NCBI GenBank assembly: GCA_002502855.1
Contig: DAQK01000043.1
Location: 1 to 14,260, forward strand
Length of the DNA stretch: 14,260 nt
Reading direction: 5' to 3'
DNA from: Methanobacterium sp. UBA279
GTDB taxonomy: Archaea; Methanobacteriota; Methanobacteria; Methanobacteriales; Methanobacteriaceae
Shown here: positions 6,825-13,507 of the stretch, one piece after another
Layout of the letters: the number at the start of each line of letters is the position of its first letter
Numbering within the stretch: position 1 is the first letter of the stretch
The notes under the pieces: generated by a model
The model's database searches: none
What the model was told of the DNA's origin: nothing
The model's input: only the letters and a program-made list of their open reading frames with translations
Translations under genes and position numbers: made by a program

Positions 6825-7511
6825 ATGAATTTAAGGGTAATTCTACTGGTGGTTCTGGTTCTTATCTTCACTGTGAGCGGTGTCTATCTCAGTGTACTTT
6901 CCTTTGAAGCCACATCTTTAAAGGAGGCTTACGATAATGGAAACCTGGAGATCACCCTGAACACCACAGCAGGTACAGTACCCCATGTAGTTATGGTCAC
7001 AAACAATGAAAAAAAGCCGGTCATGGTAGAGTCAGGGCAGATACTCGGGAGCGAAAGTTCCCAGGATCTGGTGGCAGCCGAAAGTAAGAGGATAAACCAG
7101 AACAGCAGTGGCTACATCAGGGCCTACTGTTATGAGCCCAACCAGACCGCTACTCCTGGTGAGAAACTAAATCCAGAAGGTAAGGCCTCGTCTGAAATAA
7201 AACATATCATAGATAACTCTAACCTGACGAACACCAAGAACACCACCTTAACGCAGTTACAAATATGGATCATAGTCTCTGGAGATAATTTAAACATAAA
7301 TCAGGGGGAAGCATCCGCACTTGTAAAAAAACAAACCATCAGTACAGCAGAGATAAACAGACAATTAGCTGACGCCAGAAACCACCTACTAGAATCTTTA
7401 AACATTACAGAAGGAGAAATTAAAGATATAAAATCCGATTCATCCATAGATATAGGCGACTTGATCAATGGATTTATCAAGTGGATTAAAAATGCTTTCA
7501 ACATCACATAA
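6825..7511 (+). CDS. signal-anchored surface protein of unknown function, ARPP-1-like pattern
   Basis: I do not recognise this gene with certainty. From ATG 6825 (GGGA eight bases upstream) it encodes 228 residues. ATG at 6795 would add ten residues (MKNKFYGKKC) but has no ribosome site. One hydrophobic segment at about residues 4-24 follows a short basic start, so the protein is secreted or membrane-anchored with its bulk outside. Seven N-x-S/T sequons agree with that. The stretch VTNNEKKPVMVESGQILGSE, followed by QDLV and ending in RAYCYEP, resembles the ARPP-1 pattern of a bound-group loop, a G-rich turn, a QxxV step and a CxE near the end. This is a by-eye resemblance only. The C terminus (DLINGFIKWIKNAFNIT) looks like an amphipathic helix. 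It lies 41 bp after proS and 15 bp before cofC, so it is probably co-transcribed. Confidence 0.7.
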   Translation: MNLRVILLVVLVLIFTVSGVYLSVLSFEATSLKEAYDNGNLEITLNTTAGTVPHVVMVTNNEKKPVMVESGQILGSESSQDLVAAESKRINQNSSGYIRAYCYEPNQTATPGEKLNPEGKASSEIKHIIDNSNLTNTKNTTLTQLQIWIIVSGDNLNINQGEASALVKKQTISTAEINRQLADARNHLLESLNITEGEIKDIKSDSSIDIGDLINGFIKWIKNAFNIT

Positions 7512-7526
7512 ACGCAAGGTAAGAAG

Positions 7527-8195
7527 ATGAAAACATTCGCCATCATCCCGGTATCCAGATTTTCACATGCCAAGACCAGACTATCACCGACCTTAACCCC
7601 CATTGAAAGGGAGAACCTCTTAAAAGCCATGCTTAAAGATGTGATAAAGGTTTTAAAGGAGACCGTAGACCAGGTGCTGGTTATTAGTTCGGATAAGGAT
7701 GTGCTTGATTATATACACCAACTGGATATAGAGATCCTCAAGGAACAGGGGGTAACTGATTTAAACGGCGCATTAGAACAGGCCGTAGAGTACTGCTCCA
7801 GTTACTGTGACAAGGTACTGATCGTGCCCTCCGACATCCCCCTTCTCAAGGAGGGACATGTAAAAAGTATATTGAAGATGGGTGCAGAATTCGACGTGGT
7901 CATCGCCCCGGCCAAAGGCGGCGGTACAAACGCCCTCCTATGCCCAGTGGAGGGGATGAATATGCAGTTTGGAGACTGCAGCTTCTTTAAACACATGGAA
8001 GAAGCAGGAAAGAACGGCTTTACCCATACCATCTATGATTCTTTTTACCTCGCTCTGGACGTTAACACCGCCGAGGACCTGGGTGAGATCATACTTCACG
8101 GTGACGGCACCTCCACCCAGAAATACTTAAAGGATTTAAACCTGGAGGTACGTTCTAACCATGGTGTGGAGAGGTTGCACGTCCTGCGAGATTAA
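7527..8195 (+). CDS. cofC: 2-phospho-L-lactate guanylyltransferase (coenzyme F420 biosynthesis)
   Basis: Transfers GMP from GTP to 2-phospho-L-lactate, giving the activated intermediate that CofD joins to Fo in coenzyme F420 synthesis. The 222-residue length fits the family. The nucleotidyltransferase signatures are present: IPVSRFSHAKTRLSP (7-21) for the nucleotide, PSDIPLL (101-107) with the metal-binding aspartate, KGGGTNALL (130-138), and DVNTAEDL (168-175) near the C terminus. ATG at 7527 has AAGGTAAG just upstream. It lies 15 bp after the anchored protein gene and 45 bp before thiD on the same strand, consistent with one transcript. F420 is the main hydride carrier of methanogenesis, so this gene marks the host as an F420 user. 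Confidence 0.95.
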   Translation: MKTFAIIPVSRFSHAKTRLSPTLTPIERENLLKAMLKDVIKVLKETVDQVLVISSDKDVLDYIHQLDIEILKEQGVTDLNGALEQAVEYCSSYCDKVLIVPSDIPLLKEGHVKSILKMGAEFDVVIAPAKGGGTNALLCPVEGMNMQFGDCSFFKHMEEAGKNGFTHTIYDSFYLALDVNTAEDLGEIILHGDGTSTQKYLKDLNLEVRSNHGVERLHVLRD

Positions 8196-8240
8196 AAAAA
8201 TGAAGTTTTGGTTATGAAATGACCCGGAGATGCCCTGTAT

Positions 8241-8999
8241 ATGACTGTTTTAAGCATAGCTGGTTTTGACCCCTCTGGTGGAGCTGGTATATTGAGTGAT
8301 ATCAAAACCTTCCATGCCCTCGGGGAATATGGGACTGCGGTGATAACTGCTTTAACCGCGCAGAACGTGAAGAGAGTGGGGGGTGTCCTACCAGTTGATG
8401 TGGACTTTATAGAAAAGCAGATCGACACTGTTTTAGAGGAAGAAGAAATAGTATACGCCAAAACAGGGATGCTGTACTCATCCGAGATAATTAAAACCGT
8501 GGCGGCTAAGATAGGAGAATATGATTTAAAAGTGGTGGTGGATCCGGTGATGGTCGCCGGATCTGGAGGTCAACTGTCTAAAGATAGGTTGGTCCGTTCC
8601 CTTAAAGAAGATCTCCTCCCTTTAGCTCAGTTAACCACACCTAATGTATACGAAGCACAGGCACTATCCGGGATCATCATCGAAGATGAAGAAGATGCTA
8701 GGAAGGCCGCATATAGAATAGGGGAAACCTGTGATGTGGTGGTAACTGGGGGACATCTTAAAGGAAATGATATTCTCTACGATGGATCAATCAAGGTCAT
8801 AGAGGGGGAGTTAGTAGATACTAAAAATATTCATGGAAGTGGGTGCACCTACTCCGCCGCCTGCGTAGTATATCTCTCTAGAGGTTATTCTCTAGAAGAA
8901 ACAGTCCAGAAAGCGGGAAATTTCACCAGGAGAAGTATTGAACACGGTTTTAAGGGTACTTTAAATCAGTTCTGGGAAGAAGGAAAAATATTAAGATAA
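8241..8999 (+). CDS. thiD: hydroxymethylpyrimidine / phosphomethylpyrimidine kinase
   Basis: A ribokinase-family enzyme that phosphorylates 4-amino-5-hydroxymethyl-2-methylpyrimidine twice, supplying the pyrimidine half of thiamine. It has 252 residues. Motifs in order: AGFDPSGGAG (7-16), VVVDPVMVAGSGG (98-110), TPNVYEA (133-139), VTGGH (168-172) and the anion-hole motif GSGCTYSAA (199-207) with Cys202. The protein ends shortly after this domain, so it is a stand-alone ThiD and not the ThiD-ThiN fusion seen in many archaea. ATG at 8241 is preceded by GGAGATG with eight bases of spacing. It is the last gene of the cluster starting at proS; an AT-rich stretch follows that serves as the promoter of the next gene. 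Confidence 0.96.
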   Translation: MTVLSIAGFDPSGGAGILSDIKTFHALGEYGTAVITALTAQNVKRVGGVLPVDVDFIEKQIDTVLEEEEIVYAKTGMLYSSEIIKTVAAKIGEYDLKVVVDPVMVAGSGGQLSKDRLVRSLKEDLLPLAQLTTPNVYEAQALSGIIIEDEEDARKAAYRIGETCDVVVTGGHLKGNDILYDGSIKVIEGELVDTKNIHGSGCTYSAACVVYLSRGYSLEETVQKAGNFTRRSIEHGFKGTLNQFWEEGKILR

Positions 9000-9016
9000 T
9001 ATAAATATATTATAAA
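8997..9016 (+). promoter_or_regulatory. TATA-rich promoter of the zinc-ribbon protein gene
   Basis: The plus strand reads ATAATATAAATATATTATAA here, directly after the thiD stop. It contains one or two TATA-like boxes about 55-70 bp before the ATG at 9070. The gene also has its own strong ribosome site, GAGGTG (9059-9064), so it is probably transcribed independently of thiD. Confidence 0.45.
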
Positions 9017-9069
9017 GAGAAAATCTTAACAAGATTATGTGTTAATCTTAAAATTAGTGAGGTGTAGTC

Positions 9070-9927
9070 ATGGTTTCAAGTGATGAAATAAATAGAAGGT
9101 TGAAGGCTAGAAGGAGAGGAGTTGACTACCAAGGGCCGAGGGGAAGACCCACAAGTGGTACGGCAGGTACCAGGGAATGCCCAAAGTGCCACACCACCAA
9201 TCCAACAGCAGCTAAATTCTGTATAAACTGTGGACAAAAACTGGAAACTCCAGCAGAAACTGTTCCAATTACCCCAACAGGCAACACCAAAGAATGTCCT
9301 AACTGCCATGCCACGAACCCGGCTACATCCAAGTTCTGTGTGAAGTGCGGGCAGAAACTGGAAACACCGGCAGAGACTGGATTTACACCAGAAATTAAAG
9401 GCCCAGAATCAGATTCTGGAACCACTACCACTTCTACAGTTACCCGGCCCCCAGATGCTGGTTTCGGAGGATCCGGTGGACAGCAGATTCAACCAACCAC
9501 TGGAACAGAGAAAAAACTGGAGCCCATAGTACCTCCAACACCCGAACCAACGCCGGAAACGCCGGAAACATCAGAAACCCAGGAAACACCAGTAACACCA
9601 AAAACCGATTCTGACCCAGTAGAAAGGATAAAAAAGGCCAAAGGCCTGTTAGATATAGGTGCTATCACCCAGGAAGAATTCGATGGTATCCAGAATAAGT
9701 ATCTAGAATCAGATACAGACCCACTCGAAAGGATTAAAAAGGCTAAAAACCTGCTGGATATAGAGGCTATAACCCCCGAAGAGTTCGCTGGTATTAAAAA
9801 TAAATATCTGGAATCAGATCCCGACCCTGTGGAAATAATAAAAAAAGGTAAAAACTTGTTGGATTCTGGAGTTATAAATCAGGAAGAGTTTGATTCAGTT
9901 AAAAAAGAGTATTTAGATGATATTTAG
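9070..9927 (+). CDS. double zinc-ribbon protein with three SHOCT-like repeats
   Basis: A 285-residue modular protein with no membrane segment or signal peptide. A short basic N terminus (MVSSDEINRRLKARRRG) is followed by two near-identical zinc ribbons, with Cys37/40/51/54 and Cys76/79/90/93. Each ribbon ends in CGQKLETPAET. Then comes a Gly/Pro/Thr-rich linker (about 100-181, with TPEPTPETPETSETQETP), probably disordered. The C terminus holds three tandem 35-residue units starting at residues 182, 217 and 252, each like DPVERIKKAKGLLDIGAITQEEF. These match the short helical SHOCT domain, an oligomerisation module usually found at protein ends. ATG at 9070 has GAGGTG five bases upstream. It is flanked by thiD (same strand, separate promoter) and a convergent ACT gene, giving no functional clue. 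A scaffold or adaptor role is inference. Confidence 0.8.
   Translation: MVSSDEINRRLKARRRGVDYQGPRGRPTSGTAGTRECPKCHTTNPTAAKFCINCGQKLETPAETVPITPTGNTKECPNCHATNPATSKFCVKCGQKLETPAETGFTPEIKGPESDSGTTTTSTVTRPPDAGFGGSGGQQIQPTTGTEKKLEPIVPPTPEPTPETPETSETQETPVTPKTDSDPVERIKKAKGLLDIGAITQEEFDGIQNKYLESDTDPLERIKKAKNLLDIEAITPEEFAGIKNKYLESDPDPVEIIKKGKNLLDSGVINQEEFDSVKKEYLDDI
9175..9378 (+). repeat. tandem zinc-ribbon coding repeat (117-bp offset)
   Basis: Codons 36-64 (9175-9261) and 75-103 (9292-9378) encode nearly the same 29-residue zinc ribbon. Both keep all four cysteines and end in QKLETPAET. The offset is 39 codons. This is an intragenic duplication with synonymous divergence. Confidence 0.75.
9613..9924 (+). 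repeat. three 105-bp SHOCT-like coding repeats
   Basis: Units begin at 9613, 9718 and 9823. Units 1 and 2 are closer to each other in protein and DNA (both contain ERIKKAK and KYLESD) than to unit 3, which suggests the first pair is the younger duplication. Confidence 0.75.
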
Positions 9928-9962
9928 TTAGATTAGATTAAGATAGATTAGATGATATTTAG
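9913..9962 (+). repeat. 15-bp direct repeat at the 3' end of the zinc-ribbon gene
   Basis: TTAGATGATATTTAG occurs at 9913-9927, covering the last codons and the stop, and again at 9948-9962. Between the copies are GATTAGATTA-like units. The pattern looks like replication slippage after the stop codon. Confidence 0.7.
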
Positions 9963-10006
9963 ATTAAATATTATTCAATCAAAAATAAATATCCAGATGA
10001 GATTTG

Positions 10007-10033
10007 TTTTTTTTCATCCAATTTTCTTTTTTT
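10007..10033 (+). terminator. T-rich transcription terminator
   Basis: There are runs of eight T (10007-10014) and seven T (10027-10033), about 80-105 bp after the zinc-ribbon gene stop and between convergent genes. Oligo-T runs on the coding strand are the usual archaeal termination signal. No strong hairpin precedes them. Confidence 0.5.
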
Positions 10034-10057
10034 AAAATTTCATCCAAAAATGCACTA

Positions 10058-10489
10058 TTAAAGCCCGTATAACTCTTCAGGTGAAAGTAAATTGGCTCCA
10101 CCCTCTTTTAAGGCCTTTATCCCGGCATCTATATCCTCGGTCCGCAGGACCACTATGGCCTGGTCTGCCTTTTTCTCTACAAAGGCGTAGAGGTATTCCA
10201 CGTTGATATCTGCCTTGGTTAATATTTCCAGGATCCCGTCCAAACCCCCTGGCTGGTCGGGTATTTCCACTCCGATCACTTCGTTGGTTTTAACTACGAA
10301 AGTGTTTTCCTCCAGCACCTCTTTAGCCTTGTCCGGATCAGGGACTATCATCCTTAAAATACCGAACTCTGAAGTGTCTGCTATGGATAATGCCCTGATA
10401 TTTATATCCGCTTCCCTCAGGGTGCTTATAGCTTTCCATAATCTGCCTTTCCTGTTTTCTAAAAATACTGATGTTTGTTTCAATTTCAT
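10058..10489 (-). CDS. tandem ACT domain protein
   Basis: A 143-residue protein made of two ACT domains and nothing else. The first covers about residues 3-66 (KQTSVFLENRKGRLWKAIST onward, with the turn DINIRALSIAD). The second covers about 68-136 (IPDQPGGLDGILEIL, then DINVEYLYAF). ACT domains bind amino acids and control metabolic enzymes. The gene follows a PaaK-type ligase by 62 bp on the same strand, a pairing found in many anaerobic archaea and bacteria, so it probably senses an aromatic or branched amino acid linked to that pathway. In-frame GTG (10498) and ATG (10492) also exist, but AGGTGA at 10495-10500 sits five bases before the ATG at 10489, which I chose. Confidence 0.9.
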   Translation of the reverse strand: MKLKQTSVFLENRKGRLWKAISTLREADINIRALSIADTSEFGILRMIVPDPDKAKEVLEENTFVVKTNEVIGVEIPDQPGGLDGILEILTKADINVEYLYAFVEKKADQAIVVLRTEDIDAGIKALKEGGANLLSPEELYGL

Positions 10490-10551
10490 CATACTCACCT
10501 TCCACCCTAATGCAACCTTACAATCTAAATTATATATCTAATTAATCTAAA

Positions 10552-11856
10552 CTATTTACTCAATTCCCGTTTATCAATAATCCGCACGGCCTTTCCCTCA
10601 CTGCGGGGCAGGCTCTGGGGTTCCACCAGAGTTACGTTGACCCTTATTCCTATCTCGTTGTGGATGTGCTGTTCTATGTTCTTTTTAACTTCCTCCACAT
10701 ACTTCACCTCGTCAGAAAATAGTGCGGGGGATGCTTCGACCTGTACTTCCAGTTCGTCCAGCTGCTGGGGCCTACTTACGATGATCTGGTACTGGGGCTC
10801 TAACCCCTCGATCTTCAGGAGTGCGCGTTCGATTTGTGATGGGAATACTATAACACCGCGGATTTTAAGCATGTCATCGCTTCTTCCAGTGATCCGGTCC
10901 ATCTTAACATGGGTTCTGCCGCATTCGCACTGGCCATATCTCAGTGCGGTTATGTCCCTGGTACGGAATCTGATCACAGGCATCCCCTCCCGGGTCAGGG
11001 TGGTTAAAACCAGTTCCCCCTTCTCACCTGCTGGTAATGCTTTGAGGGTTTGGGTGTCGATTATTTCTGGATAGAAGTGATCGTCGAAGATGTGCAGTCC
11101 GTCTTTTACCATACATTCCTGGGCTACTCCGGGGCCGATTATCTCTGTTAATCCGTAGATGTTCAGGGCGTCTATGTTGAGCTTTTTTTCTATTTCAGCC
11201 CTCATCTCCTCGGTCCACATTTCTGCTCCGAATACACCAGCTTTCAGGCTTATCTTGTCATGTCCTACGCCTTGGTTTTCCAGTACCTCCGCCAGGTACA
11301 TGGCATAGGATGGGGTGCAGGTTAAGATGGTGGAGTCGAAGTCCTGCATTATCTCGATCTGTCTCATGGTGTTCCCGGCACTAACGGGTATGACTGTGGC
11401 GCCTATCTTTTGGCCACCATAATGCACGCCCATTCCACCGGTGAAAAGCCCATAACCGTAACAGTTCTGTATCTTATCCTTCTTATCCCCACCGGCCATG
11501 ACCAGTGCCCGGGCCACCACTTCACCCCAGAGTTCTATGTCATTCTGGGTATACCCGGATACAGTTGGTTTACCAGTGGTACCAGATGTGGTGTGTATCT
11601 CCACGATGTCATCATCCGGCACTGCGAACATTCCAAATGGATAAGCATCTCTTAAATCAGTTTTACTGGTAAATGGAAGCTTTTCTATATCCTGTAAGGT
11701 CTCGATGTCTTCTGGCCTGACACCGGCATCATCAAATGCTTTTCGGTAATAAGGTACATTTTCATATGCACGTTTTACAACTTCCTGTAACCTTTTAAGC
11801 TGTAGTTCTTCCATTTCCCCTGCAGTCATACATTCTGCTTCTTTGTTCCAGATCAT
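10552..11856 (-). CDS. phenylacetate-CoA ligase (PaaK-type aryl-CoA ligase)
   Basis: An AMP-forming ligase activating an aryl acid with ATP and CoA, in the cytosol; 434 residues, normal for PaaK. Adenylation motifs are present: TTSGTTGKPT (89-98), YGLTE (234-238), RTRDIT (298-303), TGRSDDMLKIRG (333-344), and a C-terminal domain whose Lys422 (in LPRSEGKAVRI) is placed to be the catalytic lysine. In methanogens such ligases are thought to let phenylacetate, indoleacetate or similar acids be converted, through indolepyruvate ferredoxin oxidoreductase, to aromatic amino acids. The exact substrate here is unknown. ATG at 11856 has GGGGA six to seven bases upstream. It is the first gene of a two-gene unit with the ACT protein. 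It lies about 100 bp from the mobile-element remnant. Confidence 0.93.
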   Translation of the reverse strand: MIWNKEAECMTAGEMEELQLKRLQEVVKRAYENVPYYRKAFDDAGVRPEDIETLQDIEKLPFTSKTDLRDAYPFGMFAVPDDDIVEIHTTSGTTGKPTVSGYTQNDIELWGEVVARALVMAGGDKKDKIQNCYGYGLFTGGMGVHYGGQKIGATVIPVSAGNTMRQIEIMQDFDSTILTCTPSYAMYLAEVLENQGVGHDKISLKAGVFGAEMWTEEMRAEIEKKLNIDALNIYGLTEIIGPGVAQECMVKDGLHIFDDHFYPEIIDTQTLKALPAGEKGELVLTTLTREGMPVIRFRTRDITALRYGQCECGRTHVKMDRITGRSDDMLKIRGVIVFPSQIERALLKIEGLEPQYQIIVSRPQQLDELEVQVEASPALFSDEVKYVEEVKKNIEQHIHNEIGIRVNVTLVEPQSLPRSEGKAVRIIDKRELSK

Positions 11857-11873
11857 TGTAATTCCCCATTAAA

Positions 11874-11888
11874 ATGAATATTTATTAC
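11874..11888 (-). promoter_or_regulatory. TATA-like element for the PaaK-type gene
   Basis: The minus strand reads AGTAATAAATATTCATTTTA here, about 20-35 bp before the ATG at 11856. It fits an archaeal TATA region with a short leader carrying GGGGA. Confidence 0.4.
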
Positions 11889-11955
11889 TAGTCTAAAATC
11901 TCAATAATAGGTTAAGTTTGATGGTTTAAAAAGATTATCATTTCTCCTGTCGGCT

Positions 11956-11970
11956 CTGTCAAAAACTTGG
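11956..11970 (+). repeat. left terminal inverted repeat of IS remnant
   Basis: CTGTCAAAAACTTGG matches the reverse complement of 13313-13327 at 15 of 15 positions. The next bases inward (TGGGTT against GGGTTT) match partially. Confidence 0.8.
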
Positions 11971-13176
11971 TGGGTTGGGTGTTGAAAACGTTTTTCTGGT
12001 TTAGGATTTCTTTTCTGATGTTTATTCGTGACATTGCCGCCTTTTTTAATTTTCATTATCTTTTTAACACTTCTAGGGTTGTTTTTTTTGGAATTGGTTT
12101 TTCTAATTTATTTGGAGGTTCGTTCGATATTTTGCATCTAACAGGTACGAGAAGTATGTTTGGAAGTAAGGCATTAATGAATCCACGATAATTGATTTGA
12201 TCTCTGAATAATCTTTTATTTGATTTAATATTTCATTCATCCTGTTTCTAGCCTTTTTAATGATTTACTGTCGAATAAACTGAATAACTCTAATTTTTCA
12301 CGTTGTATCTTCTCGATCTCCTTGTCAGATACCTTATTAGCTTTGATATAGGCTTTAATTTTCTTGTTTATATTTCTAAACACGTGAAATAAGCACCATT
12401 TGGTGTTTAAACCCTAATCATTCAATAATTGGCTTATATTTCTCATCTAAATCAGTCGTTATTACTATTTTCTCTTTATTTTCTGGTGGATTCCGTTAAA
12501 AAACTTTTTTATGTTCTTGGAATTCTCTTCATGAGTATATTTTATCAGCAACGATAAGATTCTGTTTTACTGTCGAATAACGTAAAACGGTAATTCCAGA
12601 GGCCGCTAATTTTAATCCACTCCCATGTCAAAGATGTAATATCCACTATAACGATTCTTTCTTTTTTTGGGGATTTTCATATCCGAGTATCCAGTTTTCA
12701 TATTGTTTGTCTGGAAAATACTGATTCCTGTATCTTTTCTAACTTTATAGGCAATTTTACGGATGGATCCGAAGAATAAACCAGCTAATTCCATGCATTT
12801 TTCTTTAAATTCGTGTGTAAAAGTTACTATTATCATCTACAACTTCTGATATATCTGGTTTAAACTTCTTACCACACTTTTTACATTTATACATTTGAAT
12901 TTTCAGTGTTAACAACCCCCTTCATGATAAAAATAAAGCTTCCGTTCTTTAACTCCATCTTTAATCACAGATTTACTGAAACACCTCCGTACAACAAGGA
13001 ATCAACATCCCAATATGAAAAACATCCCCCTTTTTATACCATGTATTTAACGATTTGAAAACTTTATTATCTGTTTTAACCGATTTTAACCGATTTTCCT
13101 CATATATTGATAAAACCTTCACAAAAAAATAGGAAAGTATATAACCCTGAATCAAACAAACCATCAACTTGAGCAA
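11956..13176 (-). pseudogene. broken DDE transposase with N-terminal zinc ribbon
   Basis: Reading the minus strand and changing frame as needed gives a recognisable transposase. Near 12990-12850 are zinc-ribbon-like pieces: CCTEVF, then KDGVKERKLYFYHEG, then YKCKKCGKKF. Next come FTHEFKEKCMELAGLFFGSI and RKIAYKVRKDTG (12836 down to about 12735), then YSGYYIFDM with a likely first catalytic Asp. Further on are TVKQNLIVADK (about 12570-12540) and TTDLDEKYKPIIEWLGFKHQ (about 12465-12400) with a likely second Asp, followed by WCLFHVFRNINKKIKAYIK. The C terminus FNTQPTKFL runs into the left inverted repeat. Several frameshifts and stops, for example near 12700, 12620, 12540 and 12240, rule out an intact product. 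Open fragments at 12612-12836 and 12973-13176 are pieces of this gene. Confidence 0.8.
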
Positions 13177-13312
13177 CTATTTTTGTTTTTATCATACAAA
13201 ATACTTTGCTCCACTTACTATAAAAGCTTTTATGTTTCTATTTCACAAAAATAATCAGTTTAAACACGAATAAAAAATATTATTTTATAAAGAAACACAA
13301 ATTCAAAAACCC

Positions 13313-13327
13313 CCAAGTTTTTGACAG
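13313..13327 (-). repeat. right terminal inverted repeat of IS remnant
   Basis: CCAAGTTTTTGACAG on the plus strand is the exact reverse complement of the left repeat at 11956-11970. It marks the transposase-upstream end of the element. Confidence 0.8.
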
Positions 13328-13507
13328 TCTTAGATTTTTTGGTTTGAAAGAGTCGTTTTTGTCCTGTTTTTTTGCGTGTTTGAAGGGGTTTTTGTTTGTG
13401 TTTTTTTGTAAAAAATACATTTTATTTTTTGATAAATAATTATATATAGGCTTCTAAATCGTTAAATTTAATTATTATTACTTACATATATTTTTTTGGA
13501 GATATAC
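13328..13507. other. non-coding AT-rich stretch between two IS remnants
   Basis: I see no gene here. Positions about 13333-13425 are strikingly G+T-rich on the plus strand, with runs of five to seven T (for example TTTTTTTGCGTGTTTGAAGG). The rest is A+T-rich. It probably includes the upstream end of the second transposase element, but I could not identify that element's terminal repeat. Confidence 0.4.

Larger units (their letters stand above)
11956..13327 (-). mobile_element. degenerate ISM1-like insertion sequence
   Basis: A 1372-bp segment bounded by a perfect 15-bp inverted repeat, CTGTCAAAAACTTGG, at 11956-11970 and reversed at 13313-13327, with partial matching a few bases further inward. 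It contains one broken transposase on the minus strand whose C terminus runs into the left repeat. The bases just outside (TGTCGGCT on the left, TCTTAGAT on the right) do not form a target-site duplication, so the element is old, rearranged, or ends slightly elsewhere. The protein fragments resemble transposases of the ISM1 type known from Methanobrevibacter smithii, but the family name is from memory of sequence style. The segment is longer than the roughly 1.2 kb of ISM1. It is immobile on its own. Confidence 0.75.

Noticed and set aside
11967..12191. 74-codon plus-strand open frame in the IS remnant
   Set aside because: The minus strand of the same DNA encodes the C-terminal part of the broken transposase; the plus frame is a chance opening in T-rich sequence.
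13333..13425. G+T-rich tract considered as a possible structured RNA or CRISPR leader
   Set aside because: No regularly spaced repeats, no stable palindrome and no cas-like genes nearby; it is best explained as part of mobile-element debris.
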